Shown: piece by piece, positions 8,362 through 16,299 of the stretch | Position numbering within the stretch: the stretch's first letter is position 1 | Layout of the letters: each line of letters starts with the position of its first letter | NCBI RefSeq assembly: GCF_017592475.1 | Contig: NZ_JAGFNP010000002.1 | Location: 186,001 to 250,000, forward strand | Reading direction: 5' to 3' | Length of the DNA: 64,000 bases | Source of the DNA: Glycomyces niveus | GTDB lineage: Bacteria; Actinomycetota; Actinomycetes; Mycobacteriales; Micromonosporaceae | Position numbers and translations under genes: made by a program | The notes under the pieces: generated by a model | Seen by the model: the letters and a program-made list of their open reading frames with translations, nothing else | Databases searched by the model: none | What the model was told of the DNA's origin: nothing

Positions 8362-8463
8362 GCCCGGGGTCCGGCTCCCGCCGCTGAGTGGTGGGCGCGC
8401 ACGATGGTGGAGTCGACGCTCACGGTCCAGGTCAGGTGCGGTGAGCACGGCAGGGACCGGTAC
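8358..8463 (-). pseudogene. IS5-family transposase fragment
   Basis: Read on the minus strand, the frame gives LTWTVSVDSTIVRAHHSAAG, a close match to the first catalytic-Asp region of actinobacterial IS5-type DDE transposases (VDSTxVRAHQHAAG). It ends at a stop after GAGPRA. Both N- and C-terminal parts are missing. It abuts the hairpin repeat copy 2, tying that repeat to an IS end. Confidence 0.65.
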
Positions 8464-8549
8464 GCTTGACACCAGGAGCCTCCAGTATTGAGTTTCGTTG
8501 CGACACAACAAAACTAACTGGAGGCTCCCTCAGTTCTCAAACACTGCCT
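8464..8549 (-). repeat. Hairpin repeat copy 2 (right inverted copy)
   Basis: This 86-bp element is the inverted counterpart of 5748-5832 and includes the outer AGGCAGTGTTTGAGAACTG end. It overlaps the last two bases of the phosphotransferase stop codon, so it also sits at a gene 3' end. No clear target-site duplication is visible at the two outer boundaries. Confidence 0.8.
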
Positions 8550-9540
8550 AGAGCGTCTCGGCGACGCTCAGCGCGAGTTCCCGGTGGGACCGTGCCATGA
8601 CGTTCAGCTTCGCCCGCAGGTCGGCCCTCCACTCGGGCTCGTCATCCCCAGGGGTGTCGAGCGCGCTGTCGATGCGAACGAGCGAGCAGGCGGCGTGCGC
8701 TCCGGCGAACAGCCGCAGGTTCGCCAGATCGGACTCGTCGAACGAGCGCGCACTGCGGTATCCGGCGATGAACGCACCGGCCAGCCCACGATGCTCCTCT
8801 GCGAAGCGGCCATCCGGTCCGGTCAGATCCCGCAGGGCATAGGCGATGTCGGCGGCATACCAGGAGAAGGCGGCCTCGTCGAAGTCGAAGGCGGTCGCCC
8901 GCCCGTCCTCCCAAGCGAGGTTGTCGAGTTCGAAATCGCCGTGGACGATCCCGAACCGGGAGGCGTCGCCGGGCAGAGCGGCGATCCGCTCGGCAAGGCG
9001 CGCAACGGCTTTCACCAGTGCCGAGTCGTCGGCGAACCGGGCGGGGATGTCGGCCAGTTCGGTGAACGCCTCGGGCAGGTCGGCACCGGTCGGGGCGGCA
9101 CTGTCGTGGACGGCCGCGAGGGCGGCGCCCCAGGCCCGCGCGCGCTCCTCGTCCAGGTCCTCGACGTCGAGCTGCTCGCCGGAGGCGGCCTCGACCACCA
9201 TGGCGTGCATCGGCCCCAGCGCCGTCGCGACTGTCATGGTCAGGTGCCCGGTCGGTGCCGGGACCGGGCGGACCACTGCCGCGCCGCCCGCCGCCAGCGC
9301 CTCCATCAGCGAGCCCACCGCCGCGACCGGGGCGGCACCCCGGTAGGCGTCGGGCACGAACCGCAGGTACCGCTTCCCTTCCGGGTCGGGTAGGACGAAC
9401 ACATGCGAGGCGCTGGAGCGCCACCACTTCGCGGTTCCAGCCGGGTATCCCCAGGCGGCGGCGGCCTGGTCGGCGACCGGGCTCTCCCACGCGGCGGACA
9501 CGGTCCGCTTCAGACGATCGATCTCACTCAACGGCATCAT
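8548..9540 (-). CDS. Aminoglycoside phosphotransferase-family (APH) protein
   Basis: The 330-residue protein has the kinase-like fold of the APH/choline kinase group. The catalytic loop is IVHGDFELDNLAWEDG and the metal-binding segment is FDFDEAAFSWYAADIAY. The N-terminal region (HVFVLPDPEGKRYLRFVP) corresponds to the nucleotide-binding strands. Members phosphorylate antibiotics, sugars or other small hydroxyl compounds. Nothing here fixes the substrate, and resistance should not be assumed. Two adjacent ATG codons make the start uncertain by one residue. The stop codon abuts a mobile-type hairpin repeat. Confidence 0.85.
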   Translation of the reverse strand: MMPLSEIDRLKRTVSAAWESPVADQAAAAWGYPAGTAKWWRSSASHVFVLPDPEGKRYLRFVPDAYRGAAPVAAVGSLMEALAAGGAAVVRPVPAPTGHLTMTVATALGPMHAMVVEAASGEQLDVEDLDEERARAWGAALAAVHDSAAPTGADLPEAFTELADIPARFADDSALVKAVARLAERIAALPGDASRFGIVHGDFELDNLAWEDGRATAFDFDEAAFSWYAADIAYALRDLTGPDGRFAEEHRGLAGAFIAGYRSARSFDESDLANLRLFAGAHAACSLVRIDSALDTPGDDEPEWRADLRAKLNVMARSHRELALSVAETL

Positions 9541-9649
9541 CGCCTGTCAGTCTCGGCGCACCCCTCCACCCACGCAACTCCAATCCCAACCGCCGAGCCC
9601 GGCCCGCAAGAAACCTTGACACGATTCGGGAACAGCCTGAGGGGACGGC

Positions 9650-11620
9650 TCACTGCGTTGCCATCCGCAGTTCGGCAAGGAAGGCCGACACCGGGCCTGC
9701 GGAGAGCATCCCGCTGCCTGCGGTCAGTTCGCCTTCTGCCGGGGACAGCGCCGCTTCAGCCCGGGCCATGGTCTCCTTGTCGCCCAAAGCGATCGCTGCG
9801 CGCGCGGTGAGCGCCCAGAGCGCTTCGGTCAGCAGGTCGCCCGACGGGGCCGGCGTCCGGCGCAAGACTGCTGCGGCTTCGCCTCGGCGGCCCGCGTCGA
9901 GCAGGATCAGCGGGCGCGTCCAGGGTTCGTATGGGCCCCAGTCGGTGCCGGCCGGGAACCCGAGCGGAAGGCCTTCGCCGAGCCGCAGGCACAGCAGCGC
10001 CAGCGGCAGCAGGCCGCGCTGGACGCCGGGCATGCCCGCACCGTCGAGCCGGGCCGCCGCGGCCCGGTACGCGGCCTCGACCTCCTCCGAGGGAGAGCCG
10101 TGCACCGCGAGGCGCATCGCCCGGTACCAGTCGGTGAAGACCCCCGTCAGCGGCCGCTCGTGCCGCGCCGCGAGGGCGTCCGCCGCGGCCGCATGCGTGT
10201 CCGCGCCCGCGAAGTCCGCCAGGGCGCTGCGCGCCTGGAGCCGGATCAGGTGGCCCAGGATCTCGTACGCGGGCAGGCGATGCCGGGCCGCGAGGGCCAC
10301 CAGTTCGGCCCCGATCCGGTCGCGCTCGGGCGCGAGGCCGGTGCGGTGGAAGGCCTGCATGAACACCCCGTTGAGCGCGAACGCCAGCAGCGCCGGATCG
10401 CCAAGCCCCCGGGCCAGCCGCTCGGCCTCCGCGGCCGCCTCGGCGGGGCGCGGCCCCGGGACGCCCCGCGACTCGACCGCGATCACCGCCAGCAGCCGGG
10501 CCTTGTCCACATCATGCGCGTCAGACCCCAACTGCGCCAAGGCATGCTCCGCGGCGGCCGCGATCCGGGCCGACCGCGCCGGGTCGTCCGAACGGGTCCA
10601 GATCGCGGGCACGTCGTAACCGCCGATCACCCGCGCCGCGAGCTCCGGGTCGTCCAACCGCTCGGCGGCCGCGACCGTCGCGGCCCACTGCTCCTGCGCA
10701 GCAACGAGACCGGTCCCGCCGGTGAACGCCAGACTGCGCAGCAGGCCGACCGTGGACTCGAGGCGCGCCGGCGACTCCGGGCCCACCGTCTGGTCGTACG
10801 CCGCCGCGGTCGCGGCCCAGACCTGTTCGGCCCCTTCGGCATCGGGATCAACCTGACGCAGCAGGTCGGCCTCCAACCGCCGGAGCCGGACGTTCGGCTC
10901 GACCCCGTGCCGCTCGTCCAGCAGCGACTTCGCCCGCCGCAAAACCGCGAGCGCGTCCGCCTGACGCCCGGACCGGTACAGCGCCAGCGCCAGCGACCGC
11001 CAAGCCTCCTCACGCCAAGGATGCTCCGCGACCAGCGCGTCGAGCTCCGGCACCGCCTCCCCGGGCCGCCCGAGCGCCAGCAGCGCCCCGCCCCGCCGCT
11101 CGACCGCGTCGAGCCGCAGCTGCTCGAGCCGCGACCGCTCGTTCCCGGCCCAGGCCTCGTCGAAGTCCGCGTACGCCGGCCCGCGCCATTCCCCGAGCGC
11201 CCGGTCGAGCAGCGCCAGCGCCTGATGCGGCGCCGCCCCGCCCGCCTCGGCGACGGCCGCCTCGAACCGCCACGCGTCCACCGCCTCCGCATCAACACGC
11301 AGCGCGTACCCCGGCCCCTCGGTCACCAGCAGCCGAGCAGGCGTCCGAGGCGGCCGGTCCGGTTCCAGGGAACGCCGCAGCGCCGCAACGAACGTCCGCA
11401 CCGCGCCCACCCCGCCCGCCGGAGCCGAACCCGGACCAGCGCCCGGAGCCGCGCCCCACAGGTCGTCCACCAGCCGGTCCACCGGCACCACCCGCCCGCG
11501 CGCGACCACCAGCCGCGCCAGCACCGCCCGGTGCCGCGGCCCCTTGAGATCCAGCTCGGACCCGGCGTCATCCCAGGCCAGGACCGGGCCGAGCACCCCG
11601 ATTCGCACGCGCACGCCCAC
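9650..11620 (-). CDS. SARP/AfsR-type regulator with BTAD and helical repeats
   Basis: The 656-residue protein begins with an OmpR-like winged helix (IGVLGPVLAWDD; PRHRAVLARLVV; VDRLVDDLWG), then the bacterial transcriptional activation domain (ALLDRALGEWRGPAYADF; HPWREEAWRSLALALYRSGR; LDERHGVEPNVRLRRLE). The C-terminal 400 residues are TPR-like helical repeats. No NB-ARC P-loop is seen, unlike full AfsR. Such proteins activate secondary metabolite or stress operons by binding direct repeats near -35. It is divergent from the dehalogenase-like gene at 11711, its most likely local target. Composition is very Ala/Arg-rich but GC3 is normal. Confidence 0.9.
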   Translation of the reverse strand: MGVRVRIGVLGPVLAWDDAGSELDLKGPRHRAVLARLVVARGRVVPVDRLVDDLWGAAPGAGPGSAPAGGVGAVRTFVAALRRSLEPDRPPRTPARLLVTEGPGYALRVDAEAVDAWRFEAAVAEAGGAAPHQALALLDRALGEWRGPAYADFDEAWAGNERSRLEQLRLDAVERRGGALLALGRPGEAVPELDALVAEHPWREEAWRSLALALYRSGRQADALAVLRRAKSLLDERHGVEPNVRLRRLEADLLRQVDPDAEGAEQVWAATAAAYDQTVGPESPARLESTVGLLRSLAFTGGTGLVAAQEQWAATVAAAERLDDPELAARVIGGYDVPAIWTRSDDPARSARIAAAAEHALAQLGSDAHDVDKARLLAVIAVESRGVPGPRPAEAAAEAERLARGLGDPALLAFALNGVFMQAFHRTGLAPERDRIGAELVALAARHRLPAYEILGHLIRLQARSALADFAGADTHAAAADALAARHERPLTGVFTDWYRAMRLAVHGSPSEEVEAAYRAAAARLDGAGMPGVQRGLLPLALLCLRLGEGLPLGFPAGTDWGPYEPWTRPLILLDAGRRGEAAAVLRRTPAPSGDLLTEALWALTARAAIALGDKETMARAEAALSPAEGELTAGSGMLSAGPVSAFLAELRMATQ

Positions 11621-11710
11621 CTCCGTCCGCTCGTCAAACTATCGCGCTCATTGAACGCTCATCGGCGACTCGCAGACTCGGAGAGGTCCACCGAACCAGA
11701 AGGAGCCACC

Positions 11711-12589
11711 ATGAACCTTTCGATCCCGGGCTTCGACCACCGCCGGATCGCCGTCGACGACCAGGTCTCGCTGCACACGGCCGTAGGCGGCGAAGGCCCT
11801 CCGGTCGTGCTGCTCCACGGCTTCCCCCAGACCCACCTGATGTGGCGGCACGTCGCCGCCGACCTCGCCGCCGACCACACCGTGATCGTCCCCGACCTGC
11901 GCGGCTACGGCGCGAGCGACAAGCCCGCCGAGACCGGGCCGGACACGTACTCCAAGCGCACCATGGCGAACGACATCGTGACCCTCGCCGAGCGCCTCGG
12001 CCACCACCGCTTCGCGCTGGCCGGGCACGACCGGGGCGCGCTGGTCGCGGTCCGCGCGGGCCTCGACCACCCCGAGGTGGTCTCGCACCTGGCGATCCTC
12101 GATGTGGTGCCGACGCTGGACATGTGGGAGGTCCTGCACGGGGCCGACGCCAAGGTGGCGTTCCACCTTTACCTCATGGCCCAGCCGCCCGGCCTGCCCG
12201 AGCGGATGATCGCCGCGAGCGCCGACGAGTTCTTCGGGTTCTTCCTGGACGCCTGGACGAAGGCCCCCGAGGCCATCCCGGGGCCGGTCCGCGAGGCGTA
12301 CCTGCGGGCCTCCCGCGAGGCGGTGCCTTCGATCGTGGCGGACTACCGCGCCTCGGCGGGGATCGACGTGGAGCACGACCGCGCCGACCGGGAGAGCGGC
12401 GCGCAACTGCGCATGCCTGTCGGTGTGCTGCAGCAGGACTGGGGCGCGGCGCTCGGCTATGACGCCGCGGCGGTGTGGCGGGCCTGGGCCCCGGATCTCG
12501 ACCACCGGCTCACCGGCGCCGGACATTTCATGGCGGAGGAGGACCCGGCCCTGGTGGTGAAGCTGCTGCGGGACCTCTTGGCACGCTAG
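11711..12589 (+). CDS. Alpha/beta hydrolase, fluoroacetate dehalogenase-like
   Basis: The 292-residue protein has VVLLHGFPQTHLMW, VIVPDLRGYGASDKP, the Asp nucleophile elbow ALAGHDRGALVA and GAGHFMAEE (catalytic His). The DRG elbow and cap segment (FHLYLMAQPPGLPERMI) resemble fluoroacetate dehalogenases and related epoxide hydrolases. The halide-pocket Trp usually following the cap His appears to be Leu here. The ATG is preceded by AAGGAG at 11700-11705. It is divergent from the SARP gene and ends at a strong terminator. Defluorination is not supported by the pocket. Confidence 0.85.
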   Translation: MNLSIPGFDHRRIAVDDQVSLHTAVGGEGPPVVLLHGFPQTHLMWRHVAADLAADHTVIVPDLRGYGASDKPAETGPDTYSKRTMANDIVTLAERLGHHRFALAGHDRGALVAVRAGLDHPEVVSHLAILDVVPTLDMWEVLHGADAKVAFHLYLMAQPPGLPERMIAASADEFFGFFLDAWTKAPEAIPGPVREAYLRASREAVPSIVADYRASAGIDVEHDRADRESGAQLRMPVGVLQQDWGAALGYDAAAVWRAWAPDLDHRLTGAGHFMAEEDPALVVKLLRDLLAR

Positions 12590-12599
12590 CGAACAGGCG

Positions 12600-12621
12600 T
12601 GCCTCCCCGGGAGGGGAGGCA
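12600..12621. terminator. Hairpin between convergent genes
   Basis: A perfect 9-bp stem TGCCTCCCC / GGGGAGGCA with a GGGA loop lies between the hydrolase and the membrane protein gene. Confidence 0.65.
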
Positions 12622-12633
12622 ACGCCCGGCCGG

Positions 12634-13242
12634 TCACGCCACGGCCGTTGCCGCCGCCCGCTGCCACAGGGCCGCCGAGAGCCACACCACCGCGGCGGCG
12701 AGCACCACCAGCGAGACCTGCAGGGCCGCTTCGGGAACGAGCGCCCGCAGGCCGATCGGGAACGTCGCCGCCGCGTACAGCGCGAGCGGGACGCGCGGCG
12801 CGCCGCCGCGCCAGAGCCCGGCCGCGTACACGACCGCCGCGAGGATGAACAGGATCGACGCCACCGTGAGCGCGGTCCCGAGCGGCCCGCCGCGCAGTGC
12901 CTCCACTTGCGACGGATCGAGGTACGCGAACACGAGATTGATCACGACCTCGACTCCGACGAGCGCGGCGACTGACGCGAGGCTCGCGATCAGCCCGACC
13001 GTGAGCAGCCCGCCTCTCCTTGAGCGGGACGCGAGGTAGAGCCCGAGGACGAAGCCGATCGCGAAGATCTGCGCGAGCGGCGCGAGCAGCTGCGTGACCG
13101 CCGTGGTCGGCAGGATCTCGGCCCGCTTGGCGGTGTTGACGAGGATGATCGCGGCGCAGAGCCATCCGGCGAACGCGGCGATCCGCAGGTACGGCCGCAG
13201 TTCGCCGCGCGGGGCGGCAGGGGTGGCGAGGGGTCGGGTCAT
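12634..13242 (-). CDS. Multi-pass membrane protein (about 6 TM)
   Basis: The 202-residue protein has six hydrophobic segments (for example IAAFAGWLCAAIILV, IFAIGFVLGLYLA, VASILFILAAVVYAAGLW) and a short charged loop after TM2 (ASRSRRGG). It resembles small DUF4386-type proteins, but I cannot assign a family firmly. The start at 13242 is supported by TTGGAGG upstream. It is divergent from the TetR gene at 13389, and two copies of a palindrome lie in between, so repression by that TetR is very likely. Transport or stress function is unknown. Confidence 0.8.
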   Translation of the reverse strand: MTRPLATPAAPRGELRPYLRIAAFAGWLCAAIILVNTAKRAEILPTTAVTQLLAPLAQIFAIGFVLGLYLASRSRRGGLLTVGLIASLASVAALVGVEVVINLVFAYLDPSQVEALRGGPLGTALTVASILFILAAVVYAAGLWRGGAPRVPLALYAAATFPIGLRALVPEAALQVSLVVLAAAVVWLSAALWQRAAATAVA

Positions 13243-13263
13243 GGCAGCCTCCAAGCTGAGGGA

Positions 13264-13295
13264 ATAACGCTTGTTATAGCAATAACGATTGTTAT
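13264..13295. promoter_or_regulatory. Tandem TetR operators
   Basis: Two near-identical 14-bp palindromes, ATAACGCTTGTTAT (13264-13277) and ATAACGATTGTTAT (13282-13295), have centres 18 bp apart in an otherwise GC-rich divergent interval. They lie 22 bp upstream of the membrane-protein start and about 95 bp upstream of the tetR gene. This is a clear regulator-binding pair. Confidence 0.75.
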
Positions 13296-13388
13296 GCTGG
13301 CTGCGGCGGGCTGTCAAGTACCCTGGCGGCCACGTCGTCGAACGCGGCCGAATCGCGTCCATCCCATTACCCGGAGCGGAGTCCGCCC

Positions 13389-13889
13389 ATGTCTGCACCG
13401 ACCGTCGCCGAGCAGCTGGTCCTCGGTGGACGCGCGCTCATCAGTCGCGAAGGGACCGCCGACCTCTCGGTGCGCCGCCTCGTCGAAGCCGCCGGCCGCT
13501 CGACCATGTGCGTCTACAGCCACTTCGGCAACCGCAAGCGCCTCCTCGCCGAAGTCTTCCGCTCCTGCGGTGAGGACCTCCTCGCCGCACTCGCCAAGGC
13601 CCGCAACGCCACCGATCTCGAACGCGACTACGCCGCATACGCCCGCAAGGAACCCCGGCACTTCCAGTACCTCTTCGCCGCCGACCTCGAGACCTTCGGC
13701 CTCGACCAGTCCCTCCGCCTCGACCTCATCGACTCGGTCCTCGACCGAGCCGAGGCCCACCTCGGCGGCGGCAGGGACGAGGCGCTCGCCTGGTGGCTCC
13801 GCATCCACGCCGCGACCTGGCTTGATACCGCGCAGCGCCTCGCGGGCGAACCCGGCCGCTTCGACACCGAGGCCGCGCTCAAGCGCTGA
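13389..13889 (+). CDS. TetR-family regulator (short)
   Basis: The 166-residue protein has an N-terminal HTH (ADLSVRRLVEAAGRS then CVYSHFGNRKRLLAEVF), with the usual YSHFGNK-like turn, and a short helical effector domain containing LFAADLETFGLD. It is somewhat short for TetR (usual 185-220). A GGAG precedes ATG. It is divergent from the membrane protein gene, which it probably represses through the palindromes at 13264-13295. Confidence 0.88.
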   Translation: MSAPTVAEQLVLGGRALISREGTADLSVRRLVEAAGRSTMCVYSHFGNRKRLLAEVFRSCGEDLLAALAKARNATDLERDYAAYARKEPRHFQYLFAADLETFGLDQSLRLDLIDSVLDRAEAHLGGGRDEALAWWLRIHAATWLDTAQRLAGEPGRFDTEAALKR

Positions 13890-13901
13890 TCCCCGCCTTA
13901 T

Positions 13902-13963
13902 TCAACCAGTGGGTTGACAATGATCGGGCCGAGGTCTATCGTTGTATTCAACCAACTAGTTGA
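13902..13963 (+). promoter_or_regulatory. ArsR-type autoregulated promoter
   Basis: A -35 TTGACA (13914-13919) and a -10 TATCGT (13937-13942) are separated by 17 bp. Two related dyads flank them: TCAACCAGTGGGTTGA (13902-13917, overlapping the -35) and TCAACCAACTAGTTGA (13948-13963, at the expected transcription start). The shared TCAACC half-site suggests one regulator, most simply the ArsR protein encoded 10 bp downstream. Confidence 0.75.
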
Positions 13964-13972
13964 GGACGATTC

Positions 13973-14341
13973 GTGGGCGACACCACCGACCAGCTCGACC
14001 GGGCCTTCGCGGCCCTCGCCGACCCGACCCGCCGCGACCTCGTCGCCAGACTCGCGATCGCGGACGCCACGGTCGGCGAACTGGCCGAACCGTACGAGAT
14101 GAGCTTCCAGGCCGTCTCCAAGCACGTCAAAGTGCTCGAAGACGCCGGGCTCGTCACCCGCAGCCGAGACGCCCAGCGCCGACCGGTCCACCTGAACGCG
14201 GAGGCCCTAGACCAGATGACCCAGTGGATCGAACGCTACCGGCGCGAAGCCGAAGCACGCTTCAGCCGCCTCGACGCCCTCCTGGCCCGCACGGCCGAGG
14301 GCGACGGGAACCGGCCCACCATTAAGGAGAAGGAATCATGA
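13973..14341 (+). CDS. ArsR-family (SmtB/ArsR winged helix) regulator
   Basis: The 122-residue protein has AALADPTRRDLVARLA, VGELAEPYEMSFQAVSKHV and the KVLEDAGLVTRSRDAQRRP wing, which is the typical ArsR layout. It has no Cys, so metal sensing through the classic CxC motif is excluded. Many ArsR genes coupled to AHSA1/SRPBCC genes are of this non-metal kind. The GTG start has GAGG upstream. Its stop overlaps the next start by ATGA (4 bp), which indicates translational coupling in a three-gene operon. Confidence 0.9.
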   Translation: MGDTTDQLDRAFAALADPTRRDLVARLAIADATVGELAEPYEMSFQAVSKHVKVLEDAGLVTRSRDAQRRPVHLNAEALDQMTQWIERYRREAEARFSRLDALLARTAEGDGNRPTIKEKES

Positions 14342-14838
14342 CCAAGCACGAAACCGAGATCGCCGCCGACCCCAAGGTCCCGACGATCGCGATCACCCGC
14401 GAATTCGACGCCTCTTCCGAGCGCGTCTTCCAAGCCCACGTCGACCCCGACCTCTACGCCCAGTGGATCGGGCCGCGCTCGCTCACCACGCGGATCCTGC
14501 GATGGGACGCCCGCACCGGCGGTGAATGGGCCATGGCCAACGACGAGGACGGCAAGGAAGTCGCCGCCTTCTTCGGCAGCTTCCACGAAGTCCGCCAGAA
14601 CGAACGCATCGTCTGGACCTTCACCTACGAAGGCGAACCCGACGGCGTCGCCCTCGAGACCATGACCTTCGAACCGCTCGAAGGCGGCCGCACCCGCCTG
14701 CGCATCCTGAGCGTCCTCAAGGACTTCGAGTCCCGCGACGGCATGCTCGCCAGCGGCATGGACGTCGGCGTCAACGAGGGCTACGAGAAGCTCGACGAAC
14801 TCCTCGCCGCCCAGACCGGCGCCGAGAACGGGGGGTAG
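14338..14838 (+). CDS. SRPBCC/AHSA1-like domain protein
   Basis: The 166-residue protein has the AHSA1-like pattern TREFDASSERVFQAHVDP, AQWIGPRSLTT, the GSFHEVRQNERIVWTFTYEG core and the C-terminal helix GMDVGVNEGYEKLDELL. The fold binds hydrophobic ligands, and the function of this subgroup with ArsR partners is unresolved. It overlaps the upstream arsR-type gene by 4 bp and is followed 8 nt later by a maleylpyruvate-isomerase-like gene. Confidence 0.88.
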   Translation: MTKHETEIAADPKVPTIAITREFDASSERVFQAHVDPDLYAQWIGPRSLTTRILRWDARTGGEWAMANDEDGKEVAAFFGSFHEVRQNERIVWTFTYEGEPDGVALETMTFEPLEGGRTRLRILSVLKDFESRDGMLASGMDVGVNEGYEKLDELLAAQTGAENGG

Positions 14839-14846
14839 CGGCCACC

Positions 14847-15440
14847 ATGAGCGACGCCACGAGCGCGACCCAGAGTGCCGCCATGCCGGAGAACCCGTCG
14901 GAGCGCCACGCCCACGACGCCGCCCGCATCACCGCACTGGTCGAATCGGCGAAACCCGACGACTGGTCGCGCCCGAGCCCGGTCGCGGCCTGGACCGCCC
15001 TCGACGTGGTCAAGCACCTCATCGAATGGCCCCGCGACTTCCTCAAAGGCGCCGGGATCGAGTTGGCGCCCTTGGACGTCGAAGCCGATCCCGCCGCAGC
15101 CTGGCTGCGCCATACCGCCGACATCCAGGACATCGTCGACCACCCGGCCGGACGGGTCCTCAGCAATCCGAACACCGGCGACAACCCGGTAGACGAGGCG
15201 ATCGACCAGTTCTACACCGCCGACGTCTGGATGCACTCCTGGGACCTTGCCAAAGCCCTTGGCCGCGAGCCTGATCTGGGGGAGGAGCGCTGCCGCACCG
15301 CGCTGGAGGGCATGCGGCCGATCGAGCAGCTCTTGCGCGACAGCGGCCAGTTCGGCCCGGCGATGCCGGTCGCCGATGACGCCTCGCACCAGGACAAGCT
15401 GGCCGCCTTCGTCGGCCGTGACCCGGCCTGGCGGCCCTAA
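14847..15440 (+). CDS. Maleylpyruvate isomerase-family (TIGR03086-like) protein
   Basis: The 197-residue protein has a DinB-like N-terminal domain with WTALDVVKHLIEWPRDFL (metal-binding His in KHLIEW) and a later DVWMHSWDLAKALG. These are the signature positions of the mycothiol-dependent maleylpyruvate isomerase/TIGR03086 group, which uses a His triad and mycothiol. It is the third gene of the ArsR operon, starting 8 nt after the SRPBCC stop. Residue 13 Met is an alternative start. The physiological thiol reaction is unknown. Confidence 0.82.
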   Translation: MSDATSATQSAAMPENPSERHAHDAARITALVESAKPDDWSRPSPVAAWTALDVVKHLIEWPRDFLKGAGIELAPLDVEADPAAAWLRHTADIQDIVDHPAGRVLSNPNTGDNPVDEAIDQFYTADVWMHSWDLAKALGREPDLGEERCRTALEGMRPIEQLLRDSGQFGPAMPVADDASHQDKLAAFVGRDPAWRP

Positions 15441-15556
15441 CGGCCTCGATCGCCCGGTAGCCCTCGGAATAGTCGGCTGCTTCCAAGCGCTCCAGACTCA
15501 CGACAGCCTGGAGCGCCGAAGCTTGCCCGCCCGCTGCCAAGGCCTTGCCACTCGGC

Positions 15557-16108
15557 TCACTGGACTGTCCCAGCCGGCAGCCTGAAATCCCAGCCGGGCC
15601 GCCACGTGAACGGCGCGTCTATCTCATCCTCGAGGCGAGCACCGGCCAGCAGCGCTCGCAGTGCGTATCGCTGCGCCGAGTGCCCGATTATCAGGACCCG
15701 CTTGCCGTCCCAGGTGTCGCCGAGGTCTGACAGGAACTCCCGGGTTGCCTCAAATACCTGCCCGTAGCTTTGCCCGCCGGGATACGGCAGACCGACGAAT
15801 TGCGACCGCGGCATGGGGAACTCGTCGAGCGCTGTGCCATTGAGGTTCCCGTAGTCGCATTCGCGGAGCCGTCGATCCTGGAACGTCGGGATGCCGACGC
15901 CGGCGAATGCGATTCGCGCCGTCTCGACGGCCCGCTCGAGGTCGGAGGTGAATACCGCCGAGAGACCGTCGTCGCGGCGCCGGTTTCCAAGCTCCGCGGC
16001 GACGACCCGGCCCCGCGCTGACAAACGCCCTGGCAGCCAGCCGGTTGCGATGCCGTTCTCATTGTCTTCGGTGATGGCGTGGGTTTCGTAGACGATTTCG
16101 ACGGTCAA
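15557..16108 (-). CDS. Histidine phosphatase (phosphoglycerate mutase-like) family protein
   Basis: The 183-residue protein has the branch-1 layout, but the N-terminal RHG motif is replaced by YETHAITEDNENGIATGW, so the catalytic His sits in E-T-H. Other markers are VFTSDLERAVETARIAF, LRECDYGNLNG and the second catalytic His in LIIGHSAQRYAL. This ETH variant recurs in a known subgroup, so activity is plausible. The substrate is unknown. It is convergent with the ArsR operon across 116 bp that show nothing notable. Confidence 0.85.
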   Translation of the reverse strand: MTVEIVYETHAITEDNENGIATGWLPGRLSARGRVVAAELGNRRRDDGLSAVFTSDLERAVETARIAFAGVGIPTFQDRRLRECDYGNLNGTALDEFPMPRSQFVGLPYPGGQSYGQVFEATREFLSDLGDTWDGKRVLIIGHSAQRYALRALLAGARLEDEIDAPFTWRPGWDFRLPAGTVQ

Positions 16109-16261
16109 TGCGCTCCCCCTGAACCGGTCCGAGGCTCAAGACTACTGACGAAGGCGCTGGAACCGGCCCCTGAGTGTGCGGGGTACCAGGGCACCGGTCC
16201 GTCACCGCGAGCGACCGCGGCCTGTTCGGGGCGGCATTCCAAGAGTTGTTCCGGTCAAGGC

Positions 16262-16292
16262 TTGACCCTCAGGTAACCGGAGCCCATAGCGT
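16262..16292 (+). promoter_or_regulatory. MerR-type promoter with 19-bp spacer
   Basis: TTGACC (16262-16267) and TAGCGT (16287-16292) are separated by exactly 19 bp. The spacer holds the dyad CTCAGGTAACCGGAG (16268-16282), symmetric as CTC-GGT-ACC-GAG. This is the textbook MerR-family arrangement, located just upstream of a decayed merR-type gene. Confidence 0.65.
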
Positions 16293-16299
16293 GGTCGGC

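Noticed and set aside
10100..11710. Upstream extension of the dehalogenase-like gene across the SARP locus
   Set aside because: Antisense shadow of the SARP gene; ATG 11711 has a proper ribosome binding site and the family N-terminus.
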